Assembly: GCA_023436585.1 (NCBI GenBank)
Contig: JAEZIN010000029.1
Location: 263,075-327,074 of the forward strand
Length of the DNA: 64,000 nt
Origin: Bacillota bacterium
GTDB taxonomy: Bacteria; Bacillota; Clostridia; Christensenellales; Aristaeellaceae
Direction: 5' to 3'
This document shows positions 8,509 to 16,575 of the stretch, one piece after another (the first letter of the stretch is position 1; every line of letters begins with the position of its first letter). The translations under genes were made by a program, and so were the position numbers. Under the pieces are notes generated by a model. It was not told where the DNA came from and ran no database searches. It saw only the letters and a list, made by a program, of their open reading frames with translations.

Positions 8509-9774
8509 ATGCTGACACAGGCACCCAGGGGCACCAAGGATGTGCTGCCCAAGGAGAGCGGGCGCTGGCAGGCGCTGGAAGCGATCATGCGGACTGCCGC
8601 CGCCAGGGCGGGCTACCGGGAGGTGCGCACCCCGGCATTTGAGCATACGGAGCTGTTTTTGCGCGGGGTGGGCGATACCACCGACATCGTGCAGAAGGAA
8701 ATGTACACCTTCAAGGATAAGGGCGACCGCTCCATCACCTTAAAGCCCGAGGGGACGGCCGGCGCCGTGCGGGCGCTGATTGAGCATAACCTGTATGCCG
8801 ACGTGCTTCCCTGCAAAATGTACTACCTGAACGCGCCTATCTTCCGGTATGAGGCGCCTCAGTCCGGCAGGCTGCGGGAGCATCACCAGTTCGGCCTGGA
8901 GTGTTTCGGCGCGCCGAACCCGTCGGTGGACGCGGAGATCATTGCCCTGGCCTTCCGTATGCTGGAAGGGCTTGGCGTAACGAACCTGACTGTGAACATC
9001 AACAGCATCGGCTGCCCCAAATGCCGGCCGGCCTACCACGCAAAGCTGAAGGAATTCCTTGGTGAGCGGCTTGCGAACTTATGCAAAACCTGCCAGGAGC
9101 GGTTCGAACGTAATCCCCTGCGGGCGCTGGATTGCAAGGAAGAAAAGTGCCAGGAGCTTGTAAAGGATGCCCCCAGCATGCTGGATATGCTTTGCGAGGA
9201 GTGCTCCGGTCACTTTTCAAGCTTACAATCGTACCTTTCGGCGGCGGGCATTCCCTATGCCATTGATAGCCGCATCGTCCGCGGGCTGGATTACTACACC
9301 AAAACGGTGTTTGAGCTGATCACCAAAACGCCCCAGGGCAACCTGACTGTTTGCGGCGGCGGGCGGTATGACCGGCTGGTGGAGGAGCTGGGCGGGCCGG
9401 AGATGCCGGCGGTGGGCTTCGGCATGGGGCTGGAGCGCATCCTGATGCTGCTGGACAGCCAGGGGATAGAACTTAACCAATCCCGGCAGATGGATGTGTT
9501 TGTGGCCAGCCTGGGGGATGAGGCCAGGATACCGGCGTTTGCGCTTGTACAGTCTTTGCGCAAGGCGGGGGTCAAGGCGGACTGTGACCACATGGGCAAA
9601 AGCCTCAAGGCCCAGTTCAAGTATGCCGACAAGGTCAGTGTTCCCCTTATCGCCATTTTGGGCGGGGATGAATTGCAAAAGGGCGTTGTGAAGGTCAGGA
9701 ATATGGGCACCAGGGAAGAGACGGAAGTTCCGATTTCTGATGCTACTGAGGCGATTGCTGAGATGATGAAATAG
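8509..9774 (+). CDS. hisS: Histidyl-tRNA synthetase
   Basis: 421 residues, the usual length for the class II histidyl enzyme that charges tRNA-His. The N-terminus RGTKDVLP, motif 2 region (PIFRYEAPQSGRLREHHQFG), the histidine-A signature RGLDYYTKTVFE (residues about 258-269), motif 3 (GFGMGLERIL) and the C-terminal anticodon-binding domain are all visible. GGGAGGAAG lies before the ATG. It is the second gene after the T-box leader and is followed after 5 nt by a long-form R1 element, then aspS. Confidence 0.97.
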   Translation: MLTQAPRGTKDVLPKESGRWQALEAIMRTAAARAGYREVRTPAFEHTELFLRGVGDTTDIVQKEMYTFKDKGDRSITLKPEGTAGAVRALIEHNLYADVLPCKMYYLNAPIFRYEAPQSGRLREHHQFGLECFGAPNPSVDAEIIALAFRMLEGLGVTNLTVNINSIGCPKCRPAYHAKLKEFLGERLANLCKTCQERFERNPLRALDCKEEKCQELVKDAPSMLDMLCEECSGHFSSLQSYLSAAGIPYAIDSRIVRGLDYYTKTVFELITKTPQGNLTVCGGGRYDRLVEELGGPEMPAVGFGMGLERILMLLDSQGIELNQSRQMDVFVASLGDEARIPAFALVQSLRKAGVKADCDHMGKSLKAQFKYADKVSVPLIAILGGDELQKGVVKVRNMGTREETEVPISDATEAIAEMMK

Positions 9775-9779
9775 TAAAG

Positions 9780-9956
9780 AGTTTCGCGTCTGCGGACGCG
9801 ACCAAAGGGCTTTCCGGTCGGTCCAGCCCGCTCAATAGTCGCATTGCTGCGCTGCCGCTTGCACTGCTCCTTTTTGCGGGCCTCCTCCACCCCTCCCATT
9901 CCCGCCACAGGCGGGGTCGGGGTTACGGAGCCTTTGGAAACCTTCGGATGCCATCT
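9780..9956 (+). repeat. R1 repeat, copy 3 (long form carrying module M)
   Basis: It starts 5 nt after the hisS stop codon. Hairpin CGCGTC-TGCG-GACGCG is followed by the CCAAAGGGC arm, module M, then the CCTTTGG arm and the ACCTTCGGATGCCATCT end. It lies in the hisS-aspS spacer, 45 nt before the aspS start. Confidence 0.85.
9830..9932 (+). repeat. Module M, copy 1 (inside R1)
   Basis: About 103 bp from GCTCAATAGTCGC to TACGGAGCC, including a CCCGCC-ACA-GGCGGG hairpin. It occupies the loop of the second R1 hairpin. Confidence 0.8.
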
Positions 9957-10001
9957 GTGTGAGATACCGTAATACTGAACGATTGAAGGAGGATAAATCC
10001 T

Positions 10002-11789
10002 ATGGCGGAATTTTTGGGCGGCTGGAAGCGCAGCCATATGTGCGGCGACGTCAGGGAAACCATGGTCCATGAGGAAGTAACCTTGATGGGCTGGGTGCAG
10101 CGGGCCAGGAACCTGGGCGGCATCCTGTTCGTGTGGCTCCGTGACCGGGCCGGCATCGTGCAGGCGGTATTCGATATCAACACCTGCGATCAAAAAACGT
10201 TTGCTTTGGCGGAAGAGCTGCGGGGCGAATTCGTGGCGGCCGTGAAGGGCATCGTATCCCTGCGGGCGCCTGAAGCGGTGAACGACAAGCTGCCCACCGG
10301 TAAAATCGAAGTAATGGTAAAGGAACTCAAAATCCTCAACCGTGCCGACACGCCGCCCATCTATATCGAGGATGACAGCAAGGAATCCGAAGCGCTGCGC
10401 CTGAAATACAGGTACCTTGACCTGCGCCGGCCCTCCATGCAGGATATGTTGCGATTTCGGCACAAAGTGGTGGCGACGCTCCGGAAACACATGGATGGAG
10501 AAGGCTTTGTGGAGATTGAAACCCCGATTCTGACAAAATCCACGCCGGAGGGGGCGAGGGACTATCTTGTGCCCGCCCGCGTCAAGCCCGGCACCTTCTA
10601 TGCGTTGCCCCAAAGCCCGCAAATTTACAAGCAGCTTTTGATGCTGGCCGGCATGGACAGGTATTATCAGGTAGCCCGCTGCTTCCGCGACGAGGATGGC
10701 CGGGCCGATAGGCAGCCGGAGTTTACGCAATTTGACATGGAGATGTCTTTCATCGAGCCGGAGGATATCCAGGGTGTGGTGGAACGCGCCTACAAGACGG
10801 TGTTCCATGAGGTGATGGGCATTGATATCGCCCTGCCGCTGCCCCGCATGACTTGGAAACACGCCATGGAAACGTATGGCTCCGACAAGCCCGACACGCG
10901 CTTTGAAATGCCGATTTCCGATGTTGGGGAGACAGTTTTGGGCTGCGGCTTCACCGTGTTTGAAAGCGCATTGGCGGAAAACAAGAGTGTTGTTGCCATT
11001 TGTGCCAAGGGCGCGGCGGATAAGCTGTCCCGCAAGGAGATGGATGCGCTTTCTGAATTCGTGAAAACCTATCATGTGAAGGGTCTTGCCTGGGCCGCGC
11101 TGCAAAGCGACGGCACGGTGCGCTCCTCCTTTGCAAAAGCCATGGCCGGGGACAGCATGCAAAAGCTGATGGACAAAATGGGCATGGAAAAAGGCGACGC
11201 GCTGTTCGTGATTGCCGACAAGAAGTACGTGGCCCTGACCGCCCTGGGCCAGCTCCGCTTGAAGCTGGGTGCGCAATTGGGGCTTATCGATCGCTTAAAG
11301 TACAACCTATTCTGGGTCACTGAATTCCCGCTCCTGGAGTGGAACGAGGAAGACAACCGCTTTGCCGCCATGCACCATCCCTTCACCAGCCCCATGGATG
11401 AGGACTTCGCGCTGATGGAAACCGATCCGGGCCGGGTGCGGGCCAAGGCGTACGACCTGGTCATGAACGGCATCGAGATGGGCTCGGGCAGCATCCGTAT
11501 TCATGCCAGCGATCTGCAGGAGCGCATGTTCCGCCTGCTGGGCTTTACCAAAGAGGAGGCATGGACGCGCTTTGGCTTCCTGCTGGAGGCCTTCAAGTAC
11601 GGCACGCCGCCCCACGGCGGGTTTGCCTTCGGCATTGACCGGCTGGTGATGATCCTCAAAGGTGCTGAAAGCCTGCGGGATGTGCTGGCCTTCCCCAAGA
11701 TACAAAACGGTGCGTGCCTGATGATGGATACCCCGGCGCAGGTGCAGGAAGAGCAGCTGAAGCTGCTGAAGATAAAAACGGAAGCATGA
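10002..11789 (+). CDS. aspS: Aspartyl-tRNA synthetase
   Basis: 595 residues, typical of the bacterial aspartyl enzyme. It has an N-terminal OB-fold anticodon-binding domain (GWVQRARNLGGILFVWLRDR), a class II core with motif 2 (VARCFRDEDGRADRQPEFTQ), a bacterial GAD insertion (about residues 290-430) and motif 3 (GFAFGIDRLVMIL). Charges tRNA-Asp; whether it also misacylates tRNA-Asn cannot be read from this. AAGGAGG precedes the ATG. Its stop codon is immediately followed by an R2 double hairpin. It is likely under the same T-box as hisS unless the R1 element in the spacer attenuates transcription. Confidence 0.97.
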   Translation: MAEFLGGWKRSHMCGDVRETMVHEEVTLMGWVQRARNLGGILFVWLRDRAGIVQAVFDINTCDQKTFALAEELRGEFVAAVKGIVSLRAPEAVNDKLPTGKIEVMVKELKILNRADTPPIYIEDDSKESEALRLKYRYLDLRRPSMQDMLRFRHKVVATLRKHMDGEGFVEIETPILTKSTPEGARDYLVPARVKPGTFYALPQSPQIYKQLLMLAGMDRYYQVARCFRDEDGRADRQPEFTQFDMEMSFIEPEDIQGVVERAYKTVFHEVMGIDIALPLPRMTWKHAMETYGSDKPDTRFEMPISDVGETVLGCGFTVFESALAENKSVVAICAKGAADKLSRKEMDALSEFVKTYHVKGLAWAALQSDGTVRSSFAKAMAGDSMQKLMDKMGMEKGDALFVIADKKYVALTALGQLRLKLGAQLGLIDRLKYNLFWVTEFPLLEWNEEDNRFAAMHHPFTSPMDEDFALMETDPGRVRAKAYDLVMNGIEMGSGSIRIHASDLQERMFRLLGFTKEEAWTRFGFLLEAFKYGTPPHGGFAFGIDRLVMILKGAESLRDVLAFPKIQNGACLMMDTPAQVQEEQLKLLKIKTEA

Positions 11790-11849
11790 CCAGGAAGGCT
11801 CTGCCTCCCTGGACCCACCGCTCAAGGGATATATCCCTTGAGAATCCCT
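11790..11849 (+). repeat. R2 double-hairpin element after aspS
   Basis: It begins at the first base after the TGA. Hairpin 1 is CCAGG-aa-GGC-tct-GCC-tc-CCTGG. Hairpin 2 has arms CTCAAGGGAT and ATCCCTTGAG, then AATCCC. No U-tract follows, but its position suggests a transcript 3' end. Confidence 0.8.
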
Positions 11850-12020
11850 ATATTTGATTATGTAGGGGAAGTAGGGAAACCAATACAGAATCTTGTTGGA
11901 ACTTATTTACTCCCTCAGTCGCTTTCGGCTGGCCCGCAGGCGGCGGAAGGAGTAGAGAAAAGCAACTCCGACCTTATTCGCGGTTTATGCATCCGAGCGT
12001 AGCTGCAGGCTGATCTTCTG
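11850..12020 (+). other. Intergenic stretch without a gene
   Basis: Between the R2 element and the R3 element. The only structure seen is a weak inverted repeat, TTACTCC (11908) with GGAGTA (11949), around a GC-rich loop. It may be the 5' part of the R3 transcript or unrelated. Confidence 0.4.
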
Positions 12021-12190
12021 GAGAGCAACGAGGGGGCCGAAGCCCCCTCGTTTGTAATCGTCTCGGCTGGCTTTGCCAGCTGGGCGGGGCGTTTGCGGAG
12101 CAAACATTCCTTACACCTTTCACCGGCCAAGAGCGAAGCTCTTAGGTGAAAAGTGCGGAACTCGATGAAATGGCGTAGCCATTTCATCGA
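12021..12190 (+). ncRNA. R3 structured element, copy 1 (candidate RNA)
   Basis: Five consecutive hairpins: CGAGGGGGC/GCCCCCTCG with a CGAA loop (12029-12050), GCTGGC/GCCAGC (12066-12080), GTTTGC/GCAAAC (12091-12105), CACCTTTCACC with GGTGAAAAGTG (12114-12155) enclosing AAGAGC/GCTCTT, and CGATGAAATGGC/GCCATTTCATCG (12163-12189). The linker ATTCCTTACAC and the post-stem GTGCGGAACTC are shared with the copy at 39749. The stems differ from that copy by paired changes. No open reading frame is convincing. Transcription has not been shown and the strand is by analogy with copy 2. Confidence 0.6.
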
Positions 12191-12203
12191 TACGCCGCAG
12201 GCG

Positions 12204-12232
12204 TTGTCATTTGGCTGGAAATCTGTTATACT
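12204..12232 (+). promoter_or_regulatory. Putative sigma-A promoter of the asp23 operon
   Basis: TTGTCA (12204-12209), 17-nt spacer, TATACT (12227-12232), about 30 nt before the asp23 start. Confidence 0.7.
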
Positions 12233-12262
12233 GTTGTTTAACCGCAAGGAGGTGCGTTTGGT

Positions 12263-12931
12263 ATGCCTTCAAAGAAAGACAATCTTCCCCTGAACGTGGA
12301 AAAAGATATTGAGAGCACAGGTACCATTACATACGCCAATGAGGTCATCGCTATCATCGCCGGGGTGGCCACCAGCGAGGTGGATGGCATTGCCGGCATG
12401 GTCACCAGCGGCGGGCTGACCGATATACTGGGCCGGAACAGGAACATCACAAGAGGCGTTAAGGTGGAACTGGGCACTGAGGAGACCTCGGTGGACCTGT
12501 ACGTCATCGTTGAGTACGGCACGCCCATTCAAAAAGCCGCCCGCGATGCGCAGGAGAATGTTCGCAAGGCCATTGAGACCATGACCGGGCTGCGCGTGGT
12601 GCGCGTGGATGTGCATGTGCAGGGCGTCAGCTTTGAAAAGGAAAACAAGGCGCTGGAAAAGGGCCTGCAGAGCGCGGCTTTGGCCAGCGGTGAAACATTT
12701 AAGAAGGTAACGGCCAAGAAGGAAGACGCACAGGAAGAAACGCCCATCCCCCCCGCCACCGTGGAGCTGGTGGAGGATCAGATGGAGGAGGAGCGCGACC
12801 TTCTCGAACCGGAGGATGAGGCGGAGGAGCTGGACGATCTGGACGAAACGGAAGACGACGTTCAGACAGAGGATGAGGCCGTCCTTCCCGAGGAGACTGC
12901 GGAACAAGAACAGGAAGAAAAGAAGGAATAG
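12263..12931 (+). CDS. Asp23/Gls24-family envelope stress protein
   Basis: 222 residues. Residues 18-130 carry the Asp23 domain (ITYANEVIAIIAGVATSEVDG, VYVIVEYGTPI-like VDLYVIVEYG, VHVQGVSF). The last 60 residues are a very acidic Glu/Asp tail, which is not part of the usual domain. Family members associate with the membrane through AmaP and act in envelope homeostasis. The start follows AAGGAGGTG. The next genes are amaP-like and DUF2273, the usual partners, so this is a complete Asp23-AmaP set at the head of the nusB-folD-xseA operon. Confidence 0.9.
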   Translation: MPSKKDNLPLNVEKDIESTGTITYANEVIAIIAGVATSEVDGIAGMVTSGGLTDILGRNRNITRGVKVELGTEETSVDLYVIVEYGTPIQKAARDAQENVRKAIETMTGLRVVRVDVHVQGVSFEKENKALEKGLQSAALASGETFKKVTAKKEDAQEETPIPPATVELVEDQMEEERDLLEPEDEAEELDDLDETEDDVQTEDEAVLPEETAEQEQEEKKE

Positions 12932-12942
12932 CGCATAAGCAG

Positions 12943-12968
12943 CCGGCAGGATGCCTGCCGGTGGCTTT
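12943..12968 (+). terminator. Hairpin after asp23 (possible attenuator)
   Basis: CCGGCAGG (12943-12950), ATG loop, CCTGCCGG (12954-12961), then GTGGCTTTTG. Weak T-tract. It probably gives partial termination or mRNA processing, since the following genes have no obvious promoter of their own. Confidence 0.5.
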
Positions 12969-13013
12969 TGTTTTCAAGCGCCGCGCTTTTTTTAAGTGGG
13001 GGAGGTGTACCGC

Positions 13014-14066
13014 GTGAAGGTGCGCTTTTGGGACCGTTTGCTGACTGCATTGGCGGGACTATTGCTTTTGGCCACAGGCTTGGTCTTCTTCGTTTGGGCA
13101 TTCAAAGGCATACCCGATGCATGGATGGACGCGCTGAAAAACAAGGATATCGGCCGCATGCCAATCTTTGTGGCGCTGGGCACCGGCGCGGTAATGGCGG
13201 TGCTTGGCATCCACAACATCTCCATCCTTTTGCGGCGCAGGGGTAAGAAGGGCTTTGTCGTTCAAAAGACGGAGCATGGGGAGCTGAGCATTTCCATCCA
13301 CGCCATGGAAAACCTGGTGCAAAAGTGTGTCGACAAGCATGAGGAGCTGACGGTGGTCAGCAACCGCATCGAAAACACACGCGACGGCGTGGTGGTGGAT
13401 CTGCGCATCGGCCTGGCTAACGGCGTCAGCATACCGCTGGTGGTCAGCACACTGCAAAAGCAGATCAAGCAGTACATCACCTCCTGTTCCGGCATTGACG
13501 TCAAAGAAGTCAAGGTGGAAGTGGAGACCGCCAGCATCAAGGCGGAGAAGAGCCCCTATTCTGTGCCAGATACGCTTTTGCAGGCCATCCCCAAGGCCGC
13601 GCCTGTGGAAACGCCGCCCCCCGCAAGGCCAATTCAGCAAATGGAACGGCCTGTGCAGGTGCCGATACAGCAGATGGAAAGGCCCGCGCCGCCGCCGGAA
13701 AGAAGCGACAGGGCTGAACGAGTGGAGCGTATCGAGCGGGTGGTGACACCGCCGGTCAGCGGCGTGCAACCAGCCGTAAAGCCGGTGCAGCAGCCCGCGC
13801 CGCAGGTGATGCAAAGGATGCAGCCTGACCTGAAAGGGCCGTCCTTTCCGGAGCCCGCGGCAGATACCAATGAGGAAAAGAAGCGCCCTTTGCACCAGCG
13901 GCTGTTCGGCCACAAGGAGCAGCCGGCCATCGTGCCCATGCCTCCGGAGCTGAACAGAAAGGCCGAAGTAAAGGATGAGCCGATGATGTTCGACCTTACG
14001 GAGGACGACGAATCCTTAAGGGATCCGCTTGACACCCAGGAGGTGGATGACCATGAAGAACATTGA
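13014..14066 (+). CDS. amaP: AmaP-like alkaline shock membrane anchor protein
   Basis: 350 residues. Two N-terminal membrane helices (residues about 10-30 and 50-73) are followed by an Asp23-like soluble domain (about 85-170, with NRIENTRDGVVVDLRIGLANG) and a long Pro/Gln-rich, repetitive tail (PIQQMERPVQVPIQQMERP). AmaP anchors Asp23 at the membrane. I chose the GTG at 13014 because GGGGGAGG ends 8 nt before it; an in-frame GTG at 12996 would overlap that site. It overlaps the next gene by 14 nt. The tail is longer and more disordered than in staphylococcal AmaP. Confidence 0.8.
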   Translation: MKVRFWDRLLTALAGLLLLATGLVFFVWAFKGIPDAWMDALKNKDIGRMPIFVALGTGAVMAVLGIHNISILLRRRGKKGFVVQKTEHGELSISIHAMENLVQKCVDKHEELTVVSNRIENTRDGVVVDLRIGLANGVSIPLVVSTLQKQIKQYITSCSGIDVKEVKVEVETASIKAEKSPYSVPDTLLQAIPKAAPVETPPPARPIQQMERPVQVPIQQMERPAPPPERSDRAERVERIERVVTPPVSGVQPAVKPVQQPAPQVMQRMQPDLKGPSFPEPAADTNEEKKRPLHQRLFGHKEQPAIVPMPPELNRKAEVKDEPMMFDLTEDDESLRDPLDTQEVDDHEEH

Positions 14067-14292
14067 GGAAATTTTGAAGGAGCTGTTCAAGCCCGGTACG
14101 CCGCAGTACGGCCTCATCTGGGGCATCGGCTTTGTGGTATTGGCCTTTTTGCTTCTGTTTATCGGCTTCTGGAAAACGCTTTTTGTGGTATTGCTGTTCA
14201 CCATCGGCCTTTTCATCGGCGCGGTGAAGGACAAACAGAACTTTATCAAAAACACCATCAACAAATGGTTCCCTCCCCGCCAGGACGGCTGA
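14053..14292 (+). CDS. DUF2273 small membrane protein
   Basis: 79 residues with two membrane helices and the DUF2273 signature GFWKTLFVVLLFTIGLFIG. It is the constant companion of Asp23/AmaP in Firmicutes; the role is thought to be membrane association of the complex. AGGAGGTGG inside the end of the amaP-like gene serves as ribosome-binding site, and the start at 14053 overlaps that gene by 14 nt, so translation is probably coupled. Confidence 0.85.
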   Translation: MKNIEEILKELFKPGTPQYGLIWGIGFVVLAFLLLFIGFWKTLFVVLLFTIGLFIGAVKDKQNFIKNTINKWFPPRQDG

Positions 14293-14325
14293 GAGGGAAA
14301 ACGCAAGGAACGGAGTGCTTTTTTT

Positions 14326-14757
14326 ATGGCGCGTACGACCGCACGGGCTGCGGCGATGCAAATGGTGTATGAGCGGCTTCTGGGCGGCCAGGGCGGCGGG
14401 GAAACGCTGGAGCTTGTATACGAGCAGATGGGCGAAGGCAGCGAAGCCCCTTCCAAGGACGATCAGAGGTATATTGACGATGTTCTGGCGGGCATCGCGG
14501 CCCACCAGGATGAAATCGACGAAAGCATTCAGGAGTTCAGCGTGGATTGGTCGCTGGACCGCATGGCCAGGGTGGATTTGACCATCCTTCGCCTGGCTAC
14601 GTATGAAATTCTCTTTCGGGACGATGTGCCCGGCAGCGTAGCCATCAACGAGGCGGTGGAGCTGGCCGGCAAATATTCCGACCCGGCGGGCGGCCGCTTC
14701 ATCAACGGCGTACTGGGCTCCATCCTGCGCAGGAAAGAGGCAGAAAAGCACAAGTGA
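14326..14757 (+). CDS. nusB: Transcription antitermination factor NusB
   Basis: 143 residues, all-helical NusB family. N-terminal ARTTARAAAMQMVYERLL, the central DDVLAGIAAHQDEIDESI and the C-terminal VAINEAVELAGKYSDPAGG are typical. It binds boxA RNA with NusE (S10) during rRNA transcription. The stop codon overlaps the GTG start of the next gene (GTGA), indicating translational coupling. Confidence 0.95.
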   Translation: MARTTARAAAMQMVYERLLGGQGGGETLELVYEQMGEGSEAPSKDDQRYIDDVLAGIAAHQDEIDESIQEFSVDWSLDRMARVDLTILRLATYEILFRDDVPGSVAINEAVELAGKYSDPAGGRFINGVLGSILRRKEAEKHK

Positions 14758-15734
14758 AGGCCGTCATCGGGCTGGATACAAGCTGTTATACCACCTCCGT
14801 GGCGGCGGTGGATGAATTGGGACGTGTCATCGCAAGCATCAGAAAGCTGCTGCCGGTGCCTATGGGCAGCCGGGGGCTTCGGCAGAGCGACGCGGTGTTT
14901 GAGCACGTGCGGCAGCTGCCGGGGCTCCTGGAGGAATTGGGCAAGAAAGTCGCGCCTTATGAAATCGCCGCGGTATGCGTGTCAAAAAAGCCCAGGGATG
15001 GCGAAGACTCTTATATGCCTGTGTTTTTAGCAGGGGATGCGCAAGGGCGCGGCTTGGCCGCTCTTTTACACATCCCCTGTTTTGAAACCACCCACCAGGC
15101 GGGGCATGTGAAAGCCGCCATGCTGGATTCGGGGCTTGAGGCCCCGGAGTTTCTGGCGGTGCACCTGTCGGGCGGCACCACGGAAGTGCTGCACGTGCAT
15201 GGCAGGGGCATAGCATGCGTGGGCGGGACGCTGGACCTTAACGCCGGGCAATTGGTGGACAGGGTGGGCGTTTTGCTTCACCTGCCCTTTCCCTGCGGGC
15301 CGCACCTGGAGAAGCTTGCGGTAAAAGGGCAGCCGCAAAGCCTGCTCCCCGTGAGCATGGCGGATGACGACCTGCATTGCCACCTGTCCGGGGCGGAAAC
15401 AAAAGTGACGAACTGGCTGAAAAGCGGAGAAAAATCCCCGGAGGACGCCGCGGCGGAGGTATATGATTTCCTGGCCCGCACGGTGGCCAGGCTCATTGCC
15501 GGTGCGGGAAGGAAAACGGGGCTGCATTCCGTACTGGTGGCGGGGGGAGTGGCGTCGTCGCCGCTTTTCCGAGAACTGTTGAATACCAGGATGCGCAAGC
15601 TGGATACCAGCATGGCGCTTTATTTCGGTCATCCCGCCTATTCCGGCGATAACGCCGTGGGCGTGGCGCTTTTAGGCCTTAATCAATACAAAAGCTTGGG
15701 GGAGGATGAGAAACATGGCTGCACAACTGATTGA
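14754..15734 (+). CDS. Kae1/TsaD-like ATPase paralog
   Basis: 326 residues of the Kae1/TsaD (formerly peptidase M22) superfamily. Visible are the N-terminal strand IGLDTSCYTTSVAAVD, the metal-binding HxxxH as THQAGH (near residue 120), the phosphate loop LSGGTTEV and the C-terminal VLVAGGVASS. The sequence departs from true TsaD, which reads SGGHT and is needed for t6A tRNA modification. The divergence and the nusB-folD context suggest the Clostridia-specific paralog of unknown function. It starts with GTG overlapping the nusB stop and overlaps folD by 20 nt. Confidence 0.8.
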   Translation: MKAVIGLDTSCYTTSVAAVDELGRVIASIRKLLPVPMGSRGLRQSDAVFEHVRQLPGLLEELGKKVAPYEIAAVCVSKKPRDGEDSYMPVFLAGDAQGRGLAALLHIPCFETTHQAGHVKAAMLDSGLEAPEFLAVHLSGGTTEVLHVHGRGIACVGGTLDLNAGQLVDRVGVLLHLPFPCGPHLEKLAVKGQPQSLLPVSMADDDLHCHLSGAETKVTNWLKSGEKSPEDAAAEVYDFLARTVARLIAGAGRKTGLHSVLVAGGVASSPLFRELLNTRMRKLDTSMALYFGHPAYSGDNAVGVALLGLNQYKSLGEDEKHGCTTD

Positions 15735-16575
15735 CGGGAAAGTGCTCTCTGCGGCTGTCAAAGAGAAATTGAGGCTTCAAACGGAGGAGCTGAAGGCGGC
15801 CGGTGTCACCCCCGGCCTTGTTGTGATTTTGGTGGGGGAAGACCCCGGCAGCCAAATCTATGTGCGCAACAAGGAAAAGGCCTGCCATGAGATCGGCATC
15901 GCCTCCACCGTACTGCGCCTGCCGGAGGCCACCACCCAGCAGGAGCTGGAGGAGCTGATCCGCCGCTTCAATGAAGATGAAAATATCGATGGCATCCTGG
16001 TGCAGGTGCCCCTGCCCAGGCACATGAACGAGGCCGCTGCGCTGTCGCTGATCAAGCCGGAAAAGGATGTGGACGGCTTTCATGTGGTCAACATGGGCAG
16101 GCTGTTCGGCGGCATGGATACCATTGTGGCCTGCACGCCCAAGGGCGTGATGGAAATGATCAAATCTACCGGCGTATCCCTTGCCGGCAAGGAAGCCGTG
16201 GTGGTGGGCCGCAGCAACAATGTGGGCAAGCCCATCGCCATGCTGCTGATGCAGGAAAACGCCACGGTGACCATGTGCCATTCCCGCACCAGGGACCTGG
16301 CCGCGCATACAAGAAGGGCGGATATCCTGGTGGCGGCGGTGGGCAGGCCCAAATTCATTACCGGCGATATGGTAAAGCCCGGCGCTTTGGTCATCGATGT
16401 AGGCATCAACCGCGTGGACGGCAAAGTGGTGGGCGATGTGGATTTTGAGGCCGCCTCCCAGGTGGCGGGATACATATCCCCCGTGCCCGGCGGCGTGGGG
16501 CTGATGACGGTGGCCATGCTGATGGCCAATACATTGCAAATTGCCGGCGCCCGCCTGGCTAAGAAAAAGGCATGA
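15715..16575 (+). CDS. folD: Methylenetetrahydrofolate dehydrogenase/cyclohydrolase
   Basis: 286 residues, the normal FolD length. It interconverts 5,10-methylene- and 10-formyl-tetrahydrofolate with NADP. Motifs: VGEDPGSQIYVRNKEKAC with the catalytic Lys, GILVQVPLPRH, TPKGVMEMI, VVVGRSNNVGKP (Rossmann) and PVPGGVGLMT. The ATG at 15715 is preferred over 15706 since GGGGGAGG ends about 9 nt before it. The stop overlaps xseA by 4 nt (ATGA). Confidence 0.96.
   Translation: MAAQLIDGKVLSAAVKEKLRLQTEELKAAGVTPGLVVILVGEDPGSQIYVRNKEKACHEIGIASTVLRLPEATTQQELEELIRRFNEDENIDGILVQVPLPRHMNEAAALSLIKPEKDVDGFHVVNMGRLFGGMDTIVACTPKGVMEMIKSTGVSLAGKEAVVVGRSNNVGKPIAMLLMQENATVTMCHSRTRDLAAHTRRADILVAAVGRPKFITGDMVKPGALVIDVGINRVDGKVVGDVDFEAASQVAGYISPVPGGVGLMTVAMLMANTLQIAGARLAKKKA

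Noticed and set aside
9780..9956. R1 as ordinary Rho-independent terminator
   Set aside because: No T-tract follows the hairpins in either orientation, copies lie both before and after genes, and the two-hairpin layout with conserved flanks goes beyond a terminator.
9294..11276. 660-codon minus-strand frame across hisS-aspS
   Set aside because: Antisense shadow of two unmistakable synthetases; it also runs through the R1 repeat between them.
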